Shown piece by piece: positions 1 through 7,519 of a DNA stretch of 31,802 nucleotides. Each line of letters starts with the position of its first letter. The stretch's first letter is position 1. The notes under the pieces are model-generated. The model worked only from the letters and a program-made list of their open reading frames with translations. It was not told the origin of the DNA and did not search any database. The stretch is taken from positions 1 to 31,802 of the forward strand of contig JAQBGV010000186.1 of the NCBI GenBank assembly GCA_032128395.1, in the 5' to 3' direction. Made by a program: the position numbers and the translations under genes. The DNA is from JAQBGV01 sp032128395 (GTDB lineage Bacteria; Planctomycetota; UBA8108; UBA1146).

Positions 1-943
1 GAACCCCGTGGAACAGGTCGTTGGTCTGAAGCTCGGGGTACGCTTGCCGGATCCCGATCTCGTCGTGGAAGATGACCGTGAACTCTCGGTATGGCTTGTC
101 GCAGGTGCCGGAAGGGGCGCTCCCGGCGCAGTTTTCGGTGAAGTCCGCGATGATCGCGTTCAGATCGGAGTAGATCAGTTCGCCGAAGTCATCGACCATG
201 CGGAGAACCGGGGTACCGTCGATGAAGGTCGCTCCGTAGTCGATGATCGGAGTGCCGTTCGGGTTGGTACCGATCGTGGCGGCCGCGAGGGTCGCCACGC
301 CGACCTGCGAGCGATACCAGGTCGAGCCGGCGGGTTCGACGTTGATCGAGCCGAAGAGGCCGCGGGCAGTGGATCCTCCGTCACCCTCTCCCCCCGTCGA
401 GCCGGCCAGAGAAGTGAAGGTGTACGCGCCACGCTTCGCCCCGTACCAGGTGAAGGTGACGCTCTCGCCGGGCGCGGCCGCCGGAAACGGCTGGGATCCG
501 AACGCCGTCCCGATCATCCAGCTCTCGGCGTACTCGACGCCGTTCGCGGTCATGCTGACCGATCGGGTCGCGGCGTTCAGGGTCAGCACCGGATCGAGGA
601 GGTTCGTGAGGGTGACTTCGATGCAGTCCCCCTCGGCCACGCGCAGGACGAGTGGACGGGGGCGCACCCCGGCCTTCAGTCGGGCGTTGCCGGGTGCGAG
701 CTGACCGCCGATCTCCGACTCGACGTTCCGCGCGAGCGCGAAGATCATCCCGTCCGGATCGAATGCACCGAATCGGTTGTACTCAATCGATTGGTCGAGC
801 GCGACGACCTGAGCGGTGATCGTGTTCGCGCAAGGAAGTGGATAGAACTCCGGATCGGGGCCAGGCGCCCCTTGAGCCGGAGCAAGGCTCGGCAAGAACG
901 CGGCGACGATGACCCACAGCGATACGCATAGGACTCCCCGCAT
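1..943 (-). CDS. MofA/OmpB-like multicopper oxidase, N-terminal part (runs off the window)
   Basis: Read on the minus strand from the ATG at 943, the frame stays open to the window edge, giving 314 residues with the C-terminus missing. It opens with a signal peptide (about 1-24, ending APAQG), so the product is exported. Residues 55-70 (YNRFGAFDPDGMIFAL) and the following stretch with RPRPLVLRVAEGDC (94-107), TWYGAKRGAYTF and GLFGSINVEPAGS match, as I recall them, the large multicopper oxidases of the manganese-oxidase MofA and Geobacter OmpB type, whose first cupredoxin domain has this layout. No HxH copper-ligand motif is visible in the part present, so oxidase activity and metal substrate cannot be judged. 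The start is supported by a purine-rich GGGAGGA about five bases upstream of the ATG. There is no close upstream gene on this strand, so it is probably transcribed from its own promoter in the 540-base gap. Confidence 0.75.
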   Translation of the reverse strand, partial: MRGVLCVSLWVIVAAFLPSLAPAQGAPGPDPEFYPLPCANTITAQVVALDQSIEYNRFGAFDPDGMIFALARNVESEIGGQLAPGNARLKAGVRPRPLVLRVAEGDCIEVTLTNLLDPVLTLNAATRSVSMTANGVEYAESWMIGTAFGSQPFPAAAPGESVTFTWYGAKRGAYTFTSLAGSTGGEGDGGSTARGLFGSINVEPAGSTWYRSQVGVATLAAATIGTNPNGTPIIDYGATFIDGTPVLRMVDDFGELIYSDLNAIIADFTENCAGSAPSGTCDKPYREFTVIFHDEIGIRQAYPELQTNDLFHGV

Positions 944-1485
944 GGGTGTCCTCCCTCCCTCTCGACGCGAGAGCCGATAGCTCCCGTCCCGTCCCTCGGG
1001 GACGGGCAGGCACCTCTGATCAGTCCGAGCGGGCGGGAAGCGCAGTCAGTGGAGGTCCGGGATGGGACCGTGATGGATCCAGAGCCCTGGCACGCGAGCG
1101 TTCACACAACCTCCATAACGACGCGGACGACTTCGCTCCGCTCCCGTCGAGCCGCGTCTTCCTCGCGGTCTCGCCGGCCGGCTCGATTCCTCCGCCTCAC
1201 ACCCTGGTCGAGGAGCTGTGCTCCGCGTCAGCGATGGACTGGAAGGATCCCCAGTAGAGCCGATATGAATCCTAACGACGGGGGCGAAGATCGCAATGAA
1301 AAGTAAACAAAGAGGGAATACTTGAGAGTTCGATGCGACAGGAATGGGGGGCGAGTTCGGTTGTTTGTTAGCGCAGAACGCCTTTCTTGTCGCCTTCAAC
1401 TCAATTTTCTGCAAGTAGTTACCGGAATTATGGAGACAACGATGAGAGATGGATGATGTCCGGAAAGATTAACAAATAGCGCTCA
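944..1485. other. Intergenic region with an AT-richer island
   Basis: No convincing gene was found here. The left part (944-1250) is GC-rich like the surroundings. From about 1255 to 1480 composition falls to roughly half G+C, with runs such as AAAAGTAAACAAAG, TTGTTTGTTAG and CAATTTTCTGCAAG. Open frames in it are short, use many rare-looking codons and lack ribosome sites. It lies 3' of the PHP-domain gene and 5' of the oxidase gene, both on the minus strand. It could carry the oxidase promoter or be a scar of inserted DNA. I could not find a convincing -35/-10 pair. Confidence 0.5.
988..1006. other. Perfect short hairpin in the oxidase leader
   Basis: CCCGTCCC (988-995) pairs perfectly with GGGACGGG (999-1006) around a three-base loop. 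It lies 45 bases upstream of the oxidase start codon, so it would be in its 5' leader if transcription starts further upstream. No U-run follows on either strand, which argues against an intrinsic terminator. It could be an operator or leader structure; function unknown. Confidence 0.4.
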
Positions 1486-2433
1486 CTACTGCCCTAACCC
1501 CGACTCCGAAGAAGGACCCGGACGCGGGGCGGTGAATACTTTGTCGTCGAGGACCCGGAGGTATGCTCCGAACCCACCCCGGCCGTTCTCGACCCTCAGA
1601 AGTGCCCGATTCCACCCCACTCGCACCGCGAACTTCCCGAAGTGCTGAAGCGGAGTCGCGCCGTGCGATCCGGTGTCGACGACGACCGGCTCGCCGTTCA
1701 CGAAAAAGACGCAGCCGTCGTCGGTTCCGAGAGTGAACGGGACCTCACCCGCTATCGGTGACCTTAGCCACACCTCGGCGTACGCGAGCGCGTGCTCGGC
1801 GAGCACCGGGTCGGTATCGAGGCCGAGCAGATCGAGGTAGCCGTCTCTGTGCGTCTGTCGTTCCTCCCACCCGAGGTCGCCGCTCCGTCCCTCGAAACGG
1901 CGGTCGAGGTCTCCCGATGCCTCCGGCGCGGGTGGAGTTTCTCCTGCGGCGGAGGGGTCGAAGTAACCGACGACGCGCCACGTCCTCACGAAGTCCCCGG
2001 GGAGATCGGCTTCGAAGAGCTCCGCGTCTTCGGTGAGCGCGGCCGGACCGTCGCGGTCGAGCCATGCGAGCAATTCGAGTCGGCGAAGGTCGGGGTCGGC
2101 GATCGCCGCGAGTGCGCATCGTCTCAAGTAGGGATCGGACTTCGAGTCGACGAGGATCTGGACGAGTCTTGGATCGAGTCCGGGATCATCGAGTCGATCG
2201 ACCAGTCGACACGCGGCGATACGCACCCGCCGGTGCGGGTCGGCGAGTCCGCGCAGTGCGAGAAGACCTGCGGTCGGCAGGTGCGGCTCGGCGGCGACGA
2301 GGAGCCGCTTCCGCGTCGTGTGCGAGGCTCGACTCCAGGCGTCGAGGAGTGCGGCGGGGTCGCCGGCGACTTCGGCGAGTTGTCGCACCGCCTGGCGCGC
2401 GGGGGGGGATCCACCGACCATCGGCATCCGCAT
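1486..2433 (-). CDS. 3' half of frameshifted PHP-domain gene: HEAT repeats plus beta-sandwich domain
   Basis: This frame begins inside the preceding PHP-domain frame and is almost certainly its C-terminal continuation. If one C is removed from the C8 tract at 2401-2408, the two frames join into one 807-residue protein. Residues about 10-130 are Ala/Leu/Arg-rich helical repeats of HEAT type (LLALRGLADPHRRVRIAA, then a similar unit with PYLRRCALAAIADPDLRR). Residues about 150-300 look like a beta-sandwich, with WLRSP, PFTLGTDDGCVFFVNGEPV, FAVRVGWNRALLRVENG and AYLRVLD. This recalls the PA14/jelly-roll-like modules at the ends of many planctomycete exported proteins. As an independent gene its start (MRMPMVGG) has no good ribosome site. 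The HEAT and sandwich assignments come from reading the repeat pattern, not from a profile search. Confidence 0.7.
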   Translation of the reverse strand: MRMPMVGGSPPARQAVRQLAEVAGDPAALLDAWSRASHTTRKRLLVAAEPHLPTAGLLALRGLADPHRRVRIAACRLVDRLDDPGLDPRLVQILVDSKSDPYLRRCALAAIADPDLRRLELLAWLDRDGPAALTEDAELFEADLPGDFVRTWRVVGYFDPSAAGETPPAPEASGDLDRRFEGRSGDLGWEERQTHRDGYLDLLGLDTDPVLAEHALAYAEVWLRSPIAGEVPFTLGTDDGCVFFVNGEPVVVDTGSHGATPLQHFGKFAVRVGWNRALLRVENGRGGFGAYLRVLDDKVFTAPRPGPSSESGLGQ

Positions 2434-3910
2434 CGATCCACACGGGATTGGTCACCGCGAGGGGGAGGATCGGCCGCTTCGTGTCGGGCACCACGGGAGC
2501 GAGGGGGGTGTCCCCTTCGACGAGCAGAGCGAGCCACGCGTCGCCCCCGAGTGCGATCTCGCGCGTCTCATCGAGTCGAAGGCGTTCGCGCTGATCGGGG
2601 ACGGGGATTTCGAGGACACGCTCGCCGTTCACGACGACGATCACTCGATCCACATCGACCCAGGACGCGGCTTGGACTCGGATCTCGAGCGAGACCCGGC
2701 CGTTTCGGGCGGTGGCGAACCCACCCATCGGGGCTCCCTCGACGGTCAATTCGACGAAGGGGCCGAAGGTGGTGAAGCAGTTCTTCTGGCGCACGGCTTC
2801 CGTGATCGAGCGGATCTCGAGCTCGCCGACATCGTCGGTATCGACTCGTAAGAAATTCCGGGGGTATCCGGCCAGGTTGGAGCGCACCGTGTGACTGTCC
2901 GAGTTCCCGACTGCCGCGAAGCGCAGTCCGAGATCGAGCAAGTTGAACCAGTCCTCGAGAACCGAGTGCCGGCTGCTCCCCGTCTCGATCGGGTCGATGC
3001 CCGCCTCGTAGTACCCCCACCCCGCGTTCTCGTTGAACACCTCGATGCTGTCGAAACCGTTACTGAAGCGCGGGGAGTCGGTCGTGCCGGAGACGGGGTC
3101 GAGTCCGACTTCGGTGAAGTAATCGATGCCCGCCCACCGCGGGTGGTTGACCTGGATCACGGTGCGCACCCCGATGCCGCTGTTGTGGCTCCGGATCAGG
3201 CGGAAGAGCGCCGGCCCATCGCTGATCTGGGGGGGAAAGATCGGGGCACCGGGATCGAGGGGAAACGCGTTGAAGTGCCCGAGCGGGGTCGAGATCTCGT
3301 TCCCGACGATCGGGAGCATCCGCCCTTCCGCGCCGATGGCGGTGATCGTCGGGCGGTAGTCGGTGTGATGGTTGTGATCGGTGGCGACCGCGACTTCGAC
3401 CCCCTCGCCGATGATGCTGATCACGCGTTCGGAAGGGTTCGCATCGCCATGGCCGCTGTAGGTCAGGGTGTGCAGGTGGAAGTCGGCGCTGACCCAGCCG
3501 CTGGTGTCGATCTCCGGTCGAAGTACGGCGTCGAACTTCGAGGTCGAGCCGATGGTGATCTCGAGATCGGCCTCGGCGATCGACCACTCGAGTCCCCGAG
3601 AGGCGAGCACCCGGTACGTCCCCGCCGGGACGGTGATGCGCCCGACCCCCGAGAGGGTGTAGACCAGGTCCTGCCGCACCGCGAGATCCTTCGGCGCGGC
3701 GTCGGCGTTCGGGAAGAGATTCTCTCCCGTTCTTCCGTCCACGAGAAAGGTCAGACGACCGGGGATCGCCCGACCCTCTTCATCGCGGATCGAGAACTCG
3801 AGCACACCGACGTCCGCGCGGTCACCCGCGGTGGGGGAGGCGGGGGGGTCCTGAGCGTGGAGTCCCCAGCCCGGGACGAGCGCGAGGAGGACGAAGAGGG
3901 AGCGCAGCAT
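2186..3910 (-). CDS. Exported PHP-domain metallohydrolase (CehA/McbA-like), 5' part of a frameshifted gene
   Basis: The first 19 or 20 residues form a signal peptide (MLRSLFVLLALVPGWGLHAQ). Residues 35-135 look like a carboxypeptidase-regulatory-like beta domain. Residues 140-390 are a PHP domain with the metal ligands in place: HLH at 145-147, DHNHH at 178-182, an N-H pair at 255-256 (QVNHPRW) and SDSH at 337-340. PHP proteins of the CehA/McbA group hydrolyse esters or phosphoesters using a di- or trinuclear metal site. The substrate here is unknown. After about codon 500 the reading degenerates into an Arg/Pro-rich tail (RAPGGATTRRSRRRPRR), the sign of a frameshift in the C8 tract at 2401-2408. 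The sensible C-terminus continues in another frame to 1486. The start lies across a 156-base divergent gap from the glycosyltransferase gene. Confidence 0.85.
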   Translation of the reverse strand: MLRSLFVLLALVPGWGLHAQDPPASPTAGDRADVGVLEFSIRDEEGRAIPGRLTFLVDGRTGENLFPNADAAPKDLAVRQDLVYTLSGVGRITVPAGTYRVLASRGLEWSIAEADLEITIGSTSKFDAVLRPEIDTSGWVSADFHLHTLTYSGHGDANPSERVISIIGEGVEVAVATDHNHHTDYRPTITAIGAEGRMLPIVGNEISTPLGHFNAFPLDPGAPIFPPQISDGPALFRLIRSHNSGIGVRTVIQVNHPRWAGIDYFTEVGLDPVSGTTDSPRFSNGFDSIEVFNENAGWGYYEAGIDPIETGSSRHSVLEDWFNLLDLGLRFAAVGNSDSHTVRSNLAGYPRNFLRVDTDDVGELEIRSITEAVRQKNCFTTFGPFVELTVEGAPMGGFATARNGRVSLEIRVQAASWVDVDRVIVVVNGERVLEIPVPDQRERLRLDETREIALGGDAWLALLVEGDTPLAPVVPDTKRPILPLAVTNPVWIDADADGRWIPPRAPGGATTRRSRRRPRRTPRRLESSLAHDAEAAPRRRRAAPADRRSSRTARTRRPAPAGAYRRVSTGRSTR

Positions 3911-3963
3911 CGGAGTCCTTCCGGTGAGGGAGGGCCCATCTTGCTCCCCAGACGCCAGAATTC

Positions 3964-4000
3964 CAGGGGACTGGCTCCGCTCCGCGGAGCCGGTCCCCTG
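3964..4000. repeat. REP-like palindrome (17-bp arms)
   Basis: CAGGGGACTGGCTCCGC (3964-3980) is followed after three bases by GCGGAGCCGGTCCCCTG (3984-4000). The arms are complementary at 16 of 17 positions, and the odd pair is a G-T wobble. It sits in the divergent gap between the PHP-domain gene and the glycosyltransferase gene. A strong short GC palindrome in a non-coding gap is typical of REP elements. The core GGGACTGGCTC occurs again, on the other strand, in the long inverted repeat at 27950-28086, which suggests one repeat family. Promoter-region function for either neighbour cannot be excluded. Confidence 0.7.
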
Positions 4001-4066
4001 TTCCGCAGCCCGGGCGTCGTGGTGAGCCCGCCCCAGCTGGGCTCAACTCGCCGGGAGGATCGACCG

Positions 4067-5257
4067 ATGACGAGGGAGAGGAGGCGCTCCCCGGTGAAAG
4101 TGCTCGTCAACGCGACCGACGGCCCCCTGAGCGTTCGGGCGGTTCGCCGGTACGTCACGGCACTCGCACGAGGACTGGCGTCTCACCCGGGTGAGGTCGA
4201 ACTGCACCTGCTCTTCTTGACCCACCACAGAAAGCTCGTGCGCCGCTTCGTCGCCGATCTCGGCCCCTCGGCGCGCGCGCAGGTGCACTGGATCCCGCTC
4301 CCGCGCGCGTGGTCGGACCGTCGATACCGCCGCCCCCGCGCGGAACTGCTCCGCCTCGCTCGCAGGGTCGACCTCTACCACGAGACCACCTTCGATCACC
4401 CTGACCTCGGCGGTGAGATTCCCTACCTGAGCACCGTCCACGGGCTCGTAACGGTCGTCCGCCCCGATCTCTGCCCGGCATCCTTCGTCGAGGAGAAGGC
4501 GCGTTGGCTCGAGAAGGCTACGGAACTCTCGAGCCACTACCTCGCGGTCTCCGCGACCACCCGCGGCGAGATCCTCGAGCGCTTCGACGTGCCACCAGAT
4601 CGGGTTCGAGCGGTCCCTCTCGGAGTGGAGGACGTGTTCCGTCCCGGAGATCGCGTCGCCGCCCGTCACGCGGTGGGCGAGCGCCTTGGAATCTCCGGGG
4701 ATTACCTTCTCTACGTCGGGGGGGTTCAGCGGAACAAGAATGTGCCGAGGATCTTCGAGACCGCGCGCGCGCTCCGCGATCGCGGAGTCTTCGATGGGGG
4801 CCTCGTCCTCGCCGGAGATGTCCACTACACCGCGGATGAATTCGCCGAGCTCGTGCGCACCCATGACCTCGAGGGTCGGGTGACGACCACCGGCTACCTC
4901 GAGCCGGACGATTCGTTTCTCATCGATCTCTACCGCGGTGCCCGACTTTTCCTCTTCCCGACCTACTACGAGGGGTGGACCTCACCCCCCCTCGAAGCGA
5001 TGGGATGCGGCACCCCGGTGGTCGCGAGCGCTGCATCGTCGGTGCCGGAGACCGTGGGTGATGCCGCCGAACTCGCCGACCCGGACGATGCCGAAGCGTG
5101 GATCGACGCGGCGACGCGCCTCCTCGAGGACAGAGCCCACCGCGAGGCGCTCTGCGCGAGGGGACTGGCACGAGCGCGGGAGTACAGCTGGGACCGGATG
5201 GTGGCGGGGACGCTGGCGTTCTATCGGCAGGTGGCGGGAGTACCCGCGCTCGCGTGA
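4067..5257 (+). CDS. GT4-family glycosyltransferase
   Basis: This 396-residue cytoplasmic or peripheral protein would transfer a sugar from a nucleotide donor onto an envelope glycan. The acceptor cannot be inferred. The N-terminal Rossmann half starts VKVLVNATDG. The C-terminal half holds the family signatures: YLLYVGGVQRNKNVPRIFE (donor-binding loop), ARLFLFPTYYEGWTSPPLEAMGCGTPVV with the EX7E pair, then ASSVPETVGDAAELADPDD. This order and spacing fit GT4 retaining transferases. The frame is open far upstream, but the ATG at 4067 is chosen because GGGAGG lies eight bases before it and because upstream sequence is antisense to the PHP gene. It converges on the NagB-like gene with only 31 bases between stops. 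No other glycan genes adjoin it. Confidence 0.88.
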   Translation: MTRERRRSPVKVLVNATDGPLSVRAVRRYVTALARGLASHPGEVELHLLFLTHHRKLVRRFVADLGPSARAQVHWIPLPRAWSDRRYRRPRAELLRLARRVDLYHETTFDHPDLGGEIPYLSTVHGLVTVVRPDLCPASFVEEKARWLEKATELSSHYLAVSATTRGEILERFDVPPDRVRAVPLGVEDVFRPGDRVAARHAVGERLGISGDYLLYVGGVQRNKNVPRIFETARALRDRGVFDGGLVLAGDVHYTADEFAELVRTHDLEGRVTTTGYLEPDDSFLIDLYRGARLFLFPTYYEGWTSPPLEAMGCGTPVVASAASSVPETVGDAAELADPDDAEAWIDAATRLLEDRAHREALCARGLARAREYSWDRMVAGTLAFYRQVAGVPALA

Positions 5258-5288
5258 TCGAGTTCGGGGCTCTTCCTCGCTCCTCGTC

Positions 5289-5987
5289 TCAGCGAGTTCC
5301 CGAGCAGACCCGAAACACGGTCCAGTCCGGGTGATCGAGCAGCGCAGTCGCGGGAATCTGCGGATCCGGGGGCCCCGCGAGCACCCGATCGAGCAGCTCC
5401 TGCTTCTCGGGCTGGGGGACCCAGAGGAACACCCGCTCGGCGGCGAGGATCTGGTCTAGACCGATCGTCAGCGCCTGCAGCGGCCCTTTGGTGCCGGGCG
5501 GGAAGTTCGCGATGATCGTCTCGGGGGCGAGATCGGCGACGTGGTACCCGAGGCGACGGTCCCCCGGTTCGTTGAACGCGACGTGACCGTTGCCCCCGAG
5601 GCCGAGGAGGCAGAGGCGCAGCGGGTCCTCCTCGAGGATCCGGTTCATGCGGTCCCCCTCCGCCGGGTCGGCGGGGGAGTGGATCTCACCGCGGGCCTCT
5701 GGCAGAACACCGAGCGGATCGAACAGTTGCTTCGCGAGCGTCTCGGCGAAGGTCGCCGTCCCCGGCGGGGGGGCGAGGTACTCGTCGAGTTGGATGAAGA
5801 GAAGAGATCCCCAGAGCGCCCGCGCCGCGGGCTCCCCGAGCACCGCCCGGTAGAGCGGCTCGGGAGTGCGGCCGGTCGGGACGGAGATCCTGTCGCCGGG
5901 GGAGACCGACCTCTCGACCTCGGCGCGCACTCGAGGCAGAAGTGCCGCGGCGCGATCGGCCTCGATGATCCTCGGTGCGGCGCCCAT
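5289..5987 (-). CDS. nagB: NagB-like glucosamine-6-phosphate deaminase / 6-phosphogluconolactonase-family protein
   Basis: The 232-residue product belongs to the NagB/RpiA/SOL fold. NagB converts glucosamine-6-phosphate to fructose-6-phosphate and ammonia. Visible motifs are VPTGRTPEPLY (phosphate loop, about 36-46), FIQLDEYLA with D68 (the general base in E. coli NagB is Asp72), and LGLGGNGHVAFNEPG (128-142). That last motif favours NagB over 6-phosphogluconolactonase, because HxAFNEPG is typical of NagB. One difference is notable: the Asp two residues before the ring-opening His is Asn here (N133, H135). Asn at this place is known, as far as I recall, in AgaI-like galactosamine-6-phosphate deaminases, so substrate may differ. 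The gene is transcribed divergently from the cystathionine beta-synthase gene, with 152 bases between starts. Confidence 0.8.
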   Translation of the reverse strand: MGAAPRIIEADRAAALLPRVRAEVERSVSPGDRISVPTGRTPEPLYRAVLGEPAARALWGSLLFIQLDEYLAPPPGTATFAETLAKQLFDPLGVLPEARGEIHSPADPAEGDRMNRILEEDPLRLCLLGLGGNGHVAFNEPGDRRLGYHVADLAPETIIANFPPGTKGPLQALTIGLDQILAAERVFLWVPQPEKQELLDRVLAGPPDPQIPATALLDHPDWTVFRVCSGTR

Positions 5988-6139
5988 CGCTTCCTTTCTC
6001 AGCCCGGAAAGGTACCGTTCTTCGCGAATCTCGGGAAGGGCGGCGCTCTCTCGGCGGAGAGTTTAGAATCTTCTGATCCGGCCCGGCTTCGCGTACCGTC
6101 CTCGGTCCGCGATCCTGCCGCGGCGGCGAAGGGGCTGAA

Positions 6140-7519
6140 ATGCGGTACTACAAGCACATCCTCGAGACGATCGGGCGGACTCCGCTCGTGCGTCTCAACC
6201 GAATCTTCGGCGCGTGCGACGGGCTCGCCCTGGCAAAACTCGAGGCGTTCAATCCCGGCGGAAGCGTCAAGGACCGCATCGCGGTCACCATGATCGATGA
6301 GGCGGAGCGGACCGGAGACCTCAAGCCCGGGGGCACGATCATCGAGTGTACCTCCGGCAACACCGGACTCGGCCTCGCCCTGGTCGCGGCGATCCGCGGC
6401 TACAAGGCGATCTTCACGATGCCGGACAAGGTCGCGTCCGAGAAGAGCCGCCTGCTCAAGGCGTTCGGCGCCGAGGTGATCCTTTGCCCGACCGCGGTCG
6501 AACCGAACGATCCGCTGAGCTACTACTCGGTGGCGAAGCGGCTTCACTCGGAGATCGAGAACTCCCACTACCCGAACCAGTACCACAACCCGATGAATCC
6601 CGAGGCCCACGTGCAGTCCACGGGCCCCGAGATCTGGGATGACACCGACGGCAAGATCACCCACTTCGTCGCCGGGATGGGGACGGGGGGAACGATCTCG
6701 GGGATCGGAAAGGTGCTCAAGGGGCACAACCCCGAAGTGAAGGTGATCGGCTCCGATCCGGTCGGTTCTCTTTACACCGAGTACTTCCGCACGGGAGTAC
6801 TCGGCACGGCGCACACCTACATGGTCGAGGGGATCGGTGAGGACTTCCTCCCGACGACGATGGACTTCGCGGTCATCGACGAAGTGATCCAGGTCGGCGA
6901 TCGCGAATCGTTCCGGTGGACGCGTCGCCTCGCCCGCGAGGAAGGGATCCTCTCCGGGAGCTCCGCGGGGAACGCGATCGGCGCGGCGGCGGAGGTCGCG
7001 AAGACCCTCGGAAAGGACGACGTGATGGTCGTCCTGATCCCCGACACCGGCGAGCGCTACCTCTCGAAGGTCTACGACGAAGACTGGCTCAGGCGCCACC
7101 AGTTGATCGATTCGGGGCTCACCCTGACGGCGGGCGAGATCCTCGCCCGCCGGGAAGCCCCCGACCGCGGCATTCTCACGATCGAGCCCAAGGCGACGAT
7201 CCGGGCGGCGATGCAGTTGATGCGCGAGCATGACGTCTCGCAGCTGCCGGTCCTCGAGTCGGGTCGCAGCGTCGGGAGCGTCCGCGAGGGTCAGGTCATC
7301 GAGAGCCTCCTCCAGGGGGACGCCGCGATGCTTCGGACGGTCGGAGAACTGATGGAGGGCCCGTTCCCGGTCCTCGACGCGAGTGCGACCGTCGATGAAA
7401 TTTTTGCATGCCTGACCGGGGCTTCAGCGGCGGTCCTGATCGGGAACGCCGGCGGGGACTTCCGGATCATCACGAAGTGGGACCTGATCCACTCGGTGCG
7501 CGGGAAGGCGAGATCTTAG
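6140..7519 (+). CDS. cbs: Cystathionine beta-synthase with C-terminal CBS domain pair
   Basis: The protein (459 residues) is a fold-type II PLP enzyme that condenses serine with homocysteine to give cystathionine. The PLP lysine is K44 in FNPGGSVKDR. The loop ECTSGNTGLGLA and the glycine-rich GMGTGGTISGIGKVLK bind substrate and cofactor phosphate. The catalytic domain ends near residue 325 (VYDEDWLRRHQL). It is followed by two CBS motifs (about 335-455: ILTIEPKATIRAAMQLMREHDVSQLPVLE, then a second with ADE/IITKWDLIHSVR). This tail separates it from cysteine synthases CysK/CysM, which lack it. There is no N-terminal haem region. AGGGG lies before the ATG. Its stop TAG shares a base with the GTG of the next gene, so the two are probably translated together. 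Confidence 0.9.
   Translation: MRYYKHILETIGRTPLVRLNRIFGACDGLALAKLEAFNPGGSVKDRIAVTMIDEAERTGDLKPGGTIIECTSGNTGLGLALVAAIRGYKAIFTMPDKVASEKSRLLKAFGAEVILCPTAVEPNDPLSYYSVAKRLHSEIENSHYPNQYHNPMNPEAHVQSTGPEIWDDTDGKITHFVAGMGTGGTISGIGKVLKGHNPEVKVIGSDPVGSLYTEYFRTGVLGTAHTYMVEGIGEDFLPTTMDFAVIDEVIQVGDRESFRWTRRLAREEGILSGSSAGNAIGAAAEVAKTLGKDDVMVVLIPDTGERYLSKVYDEDWLRRHQLIDSGLTLTAGEILARREAPDRGILTIEPKATIRAAMQLMREHDVSQLPVLESGRSVGSVREGQVIESLLQGDAAMLRTVGELMEGPFPVLDASATVDEIFACLTGASAAVLIGNAGGDFRIITKWDLIHSVRGKARS

Noticed and set aside
8..931. Long plus-strand open frame over the oxidase gene
   Set aside because: It is antisense to a frame with a signal peptide, ribosome site and multicopper oxidase motifs. Its own translation is Arg/Gly/Asp-rich without motifs, as expected for the opposite strand of GC-rich coding DNA.
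2891..4066. Upstream extension of the glycosyltransferase frame
   Set aside because: The frame is open through the antisense of the PHP gene. Family resemblance begins only at VKVLVNATDG and a ribosome site precedes ATG 4067.
6064..6069. TAGAAT as a -10 box for the cystathionine beta-synthase gene
   Set aside because: No acceptable -35 box lies at the right distance, so it is not claimed as a promoter.
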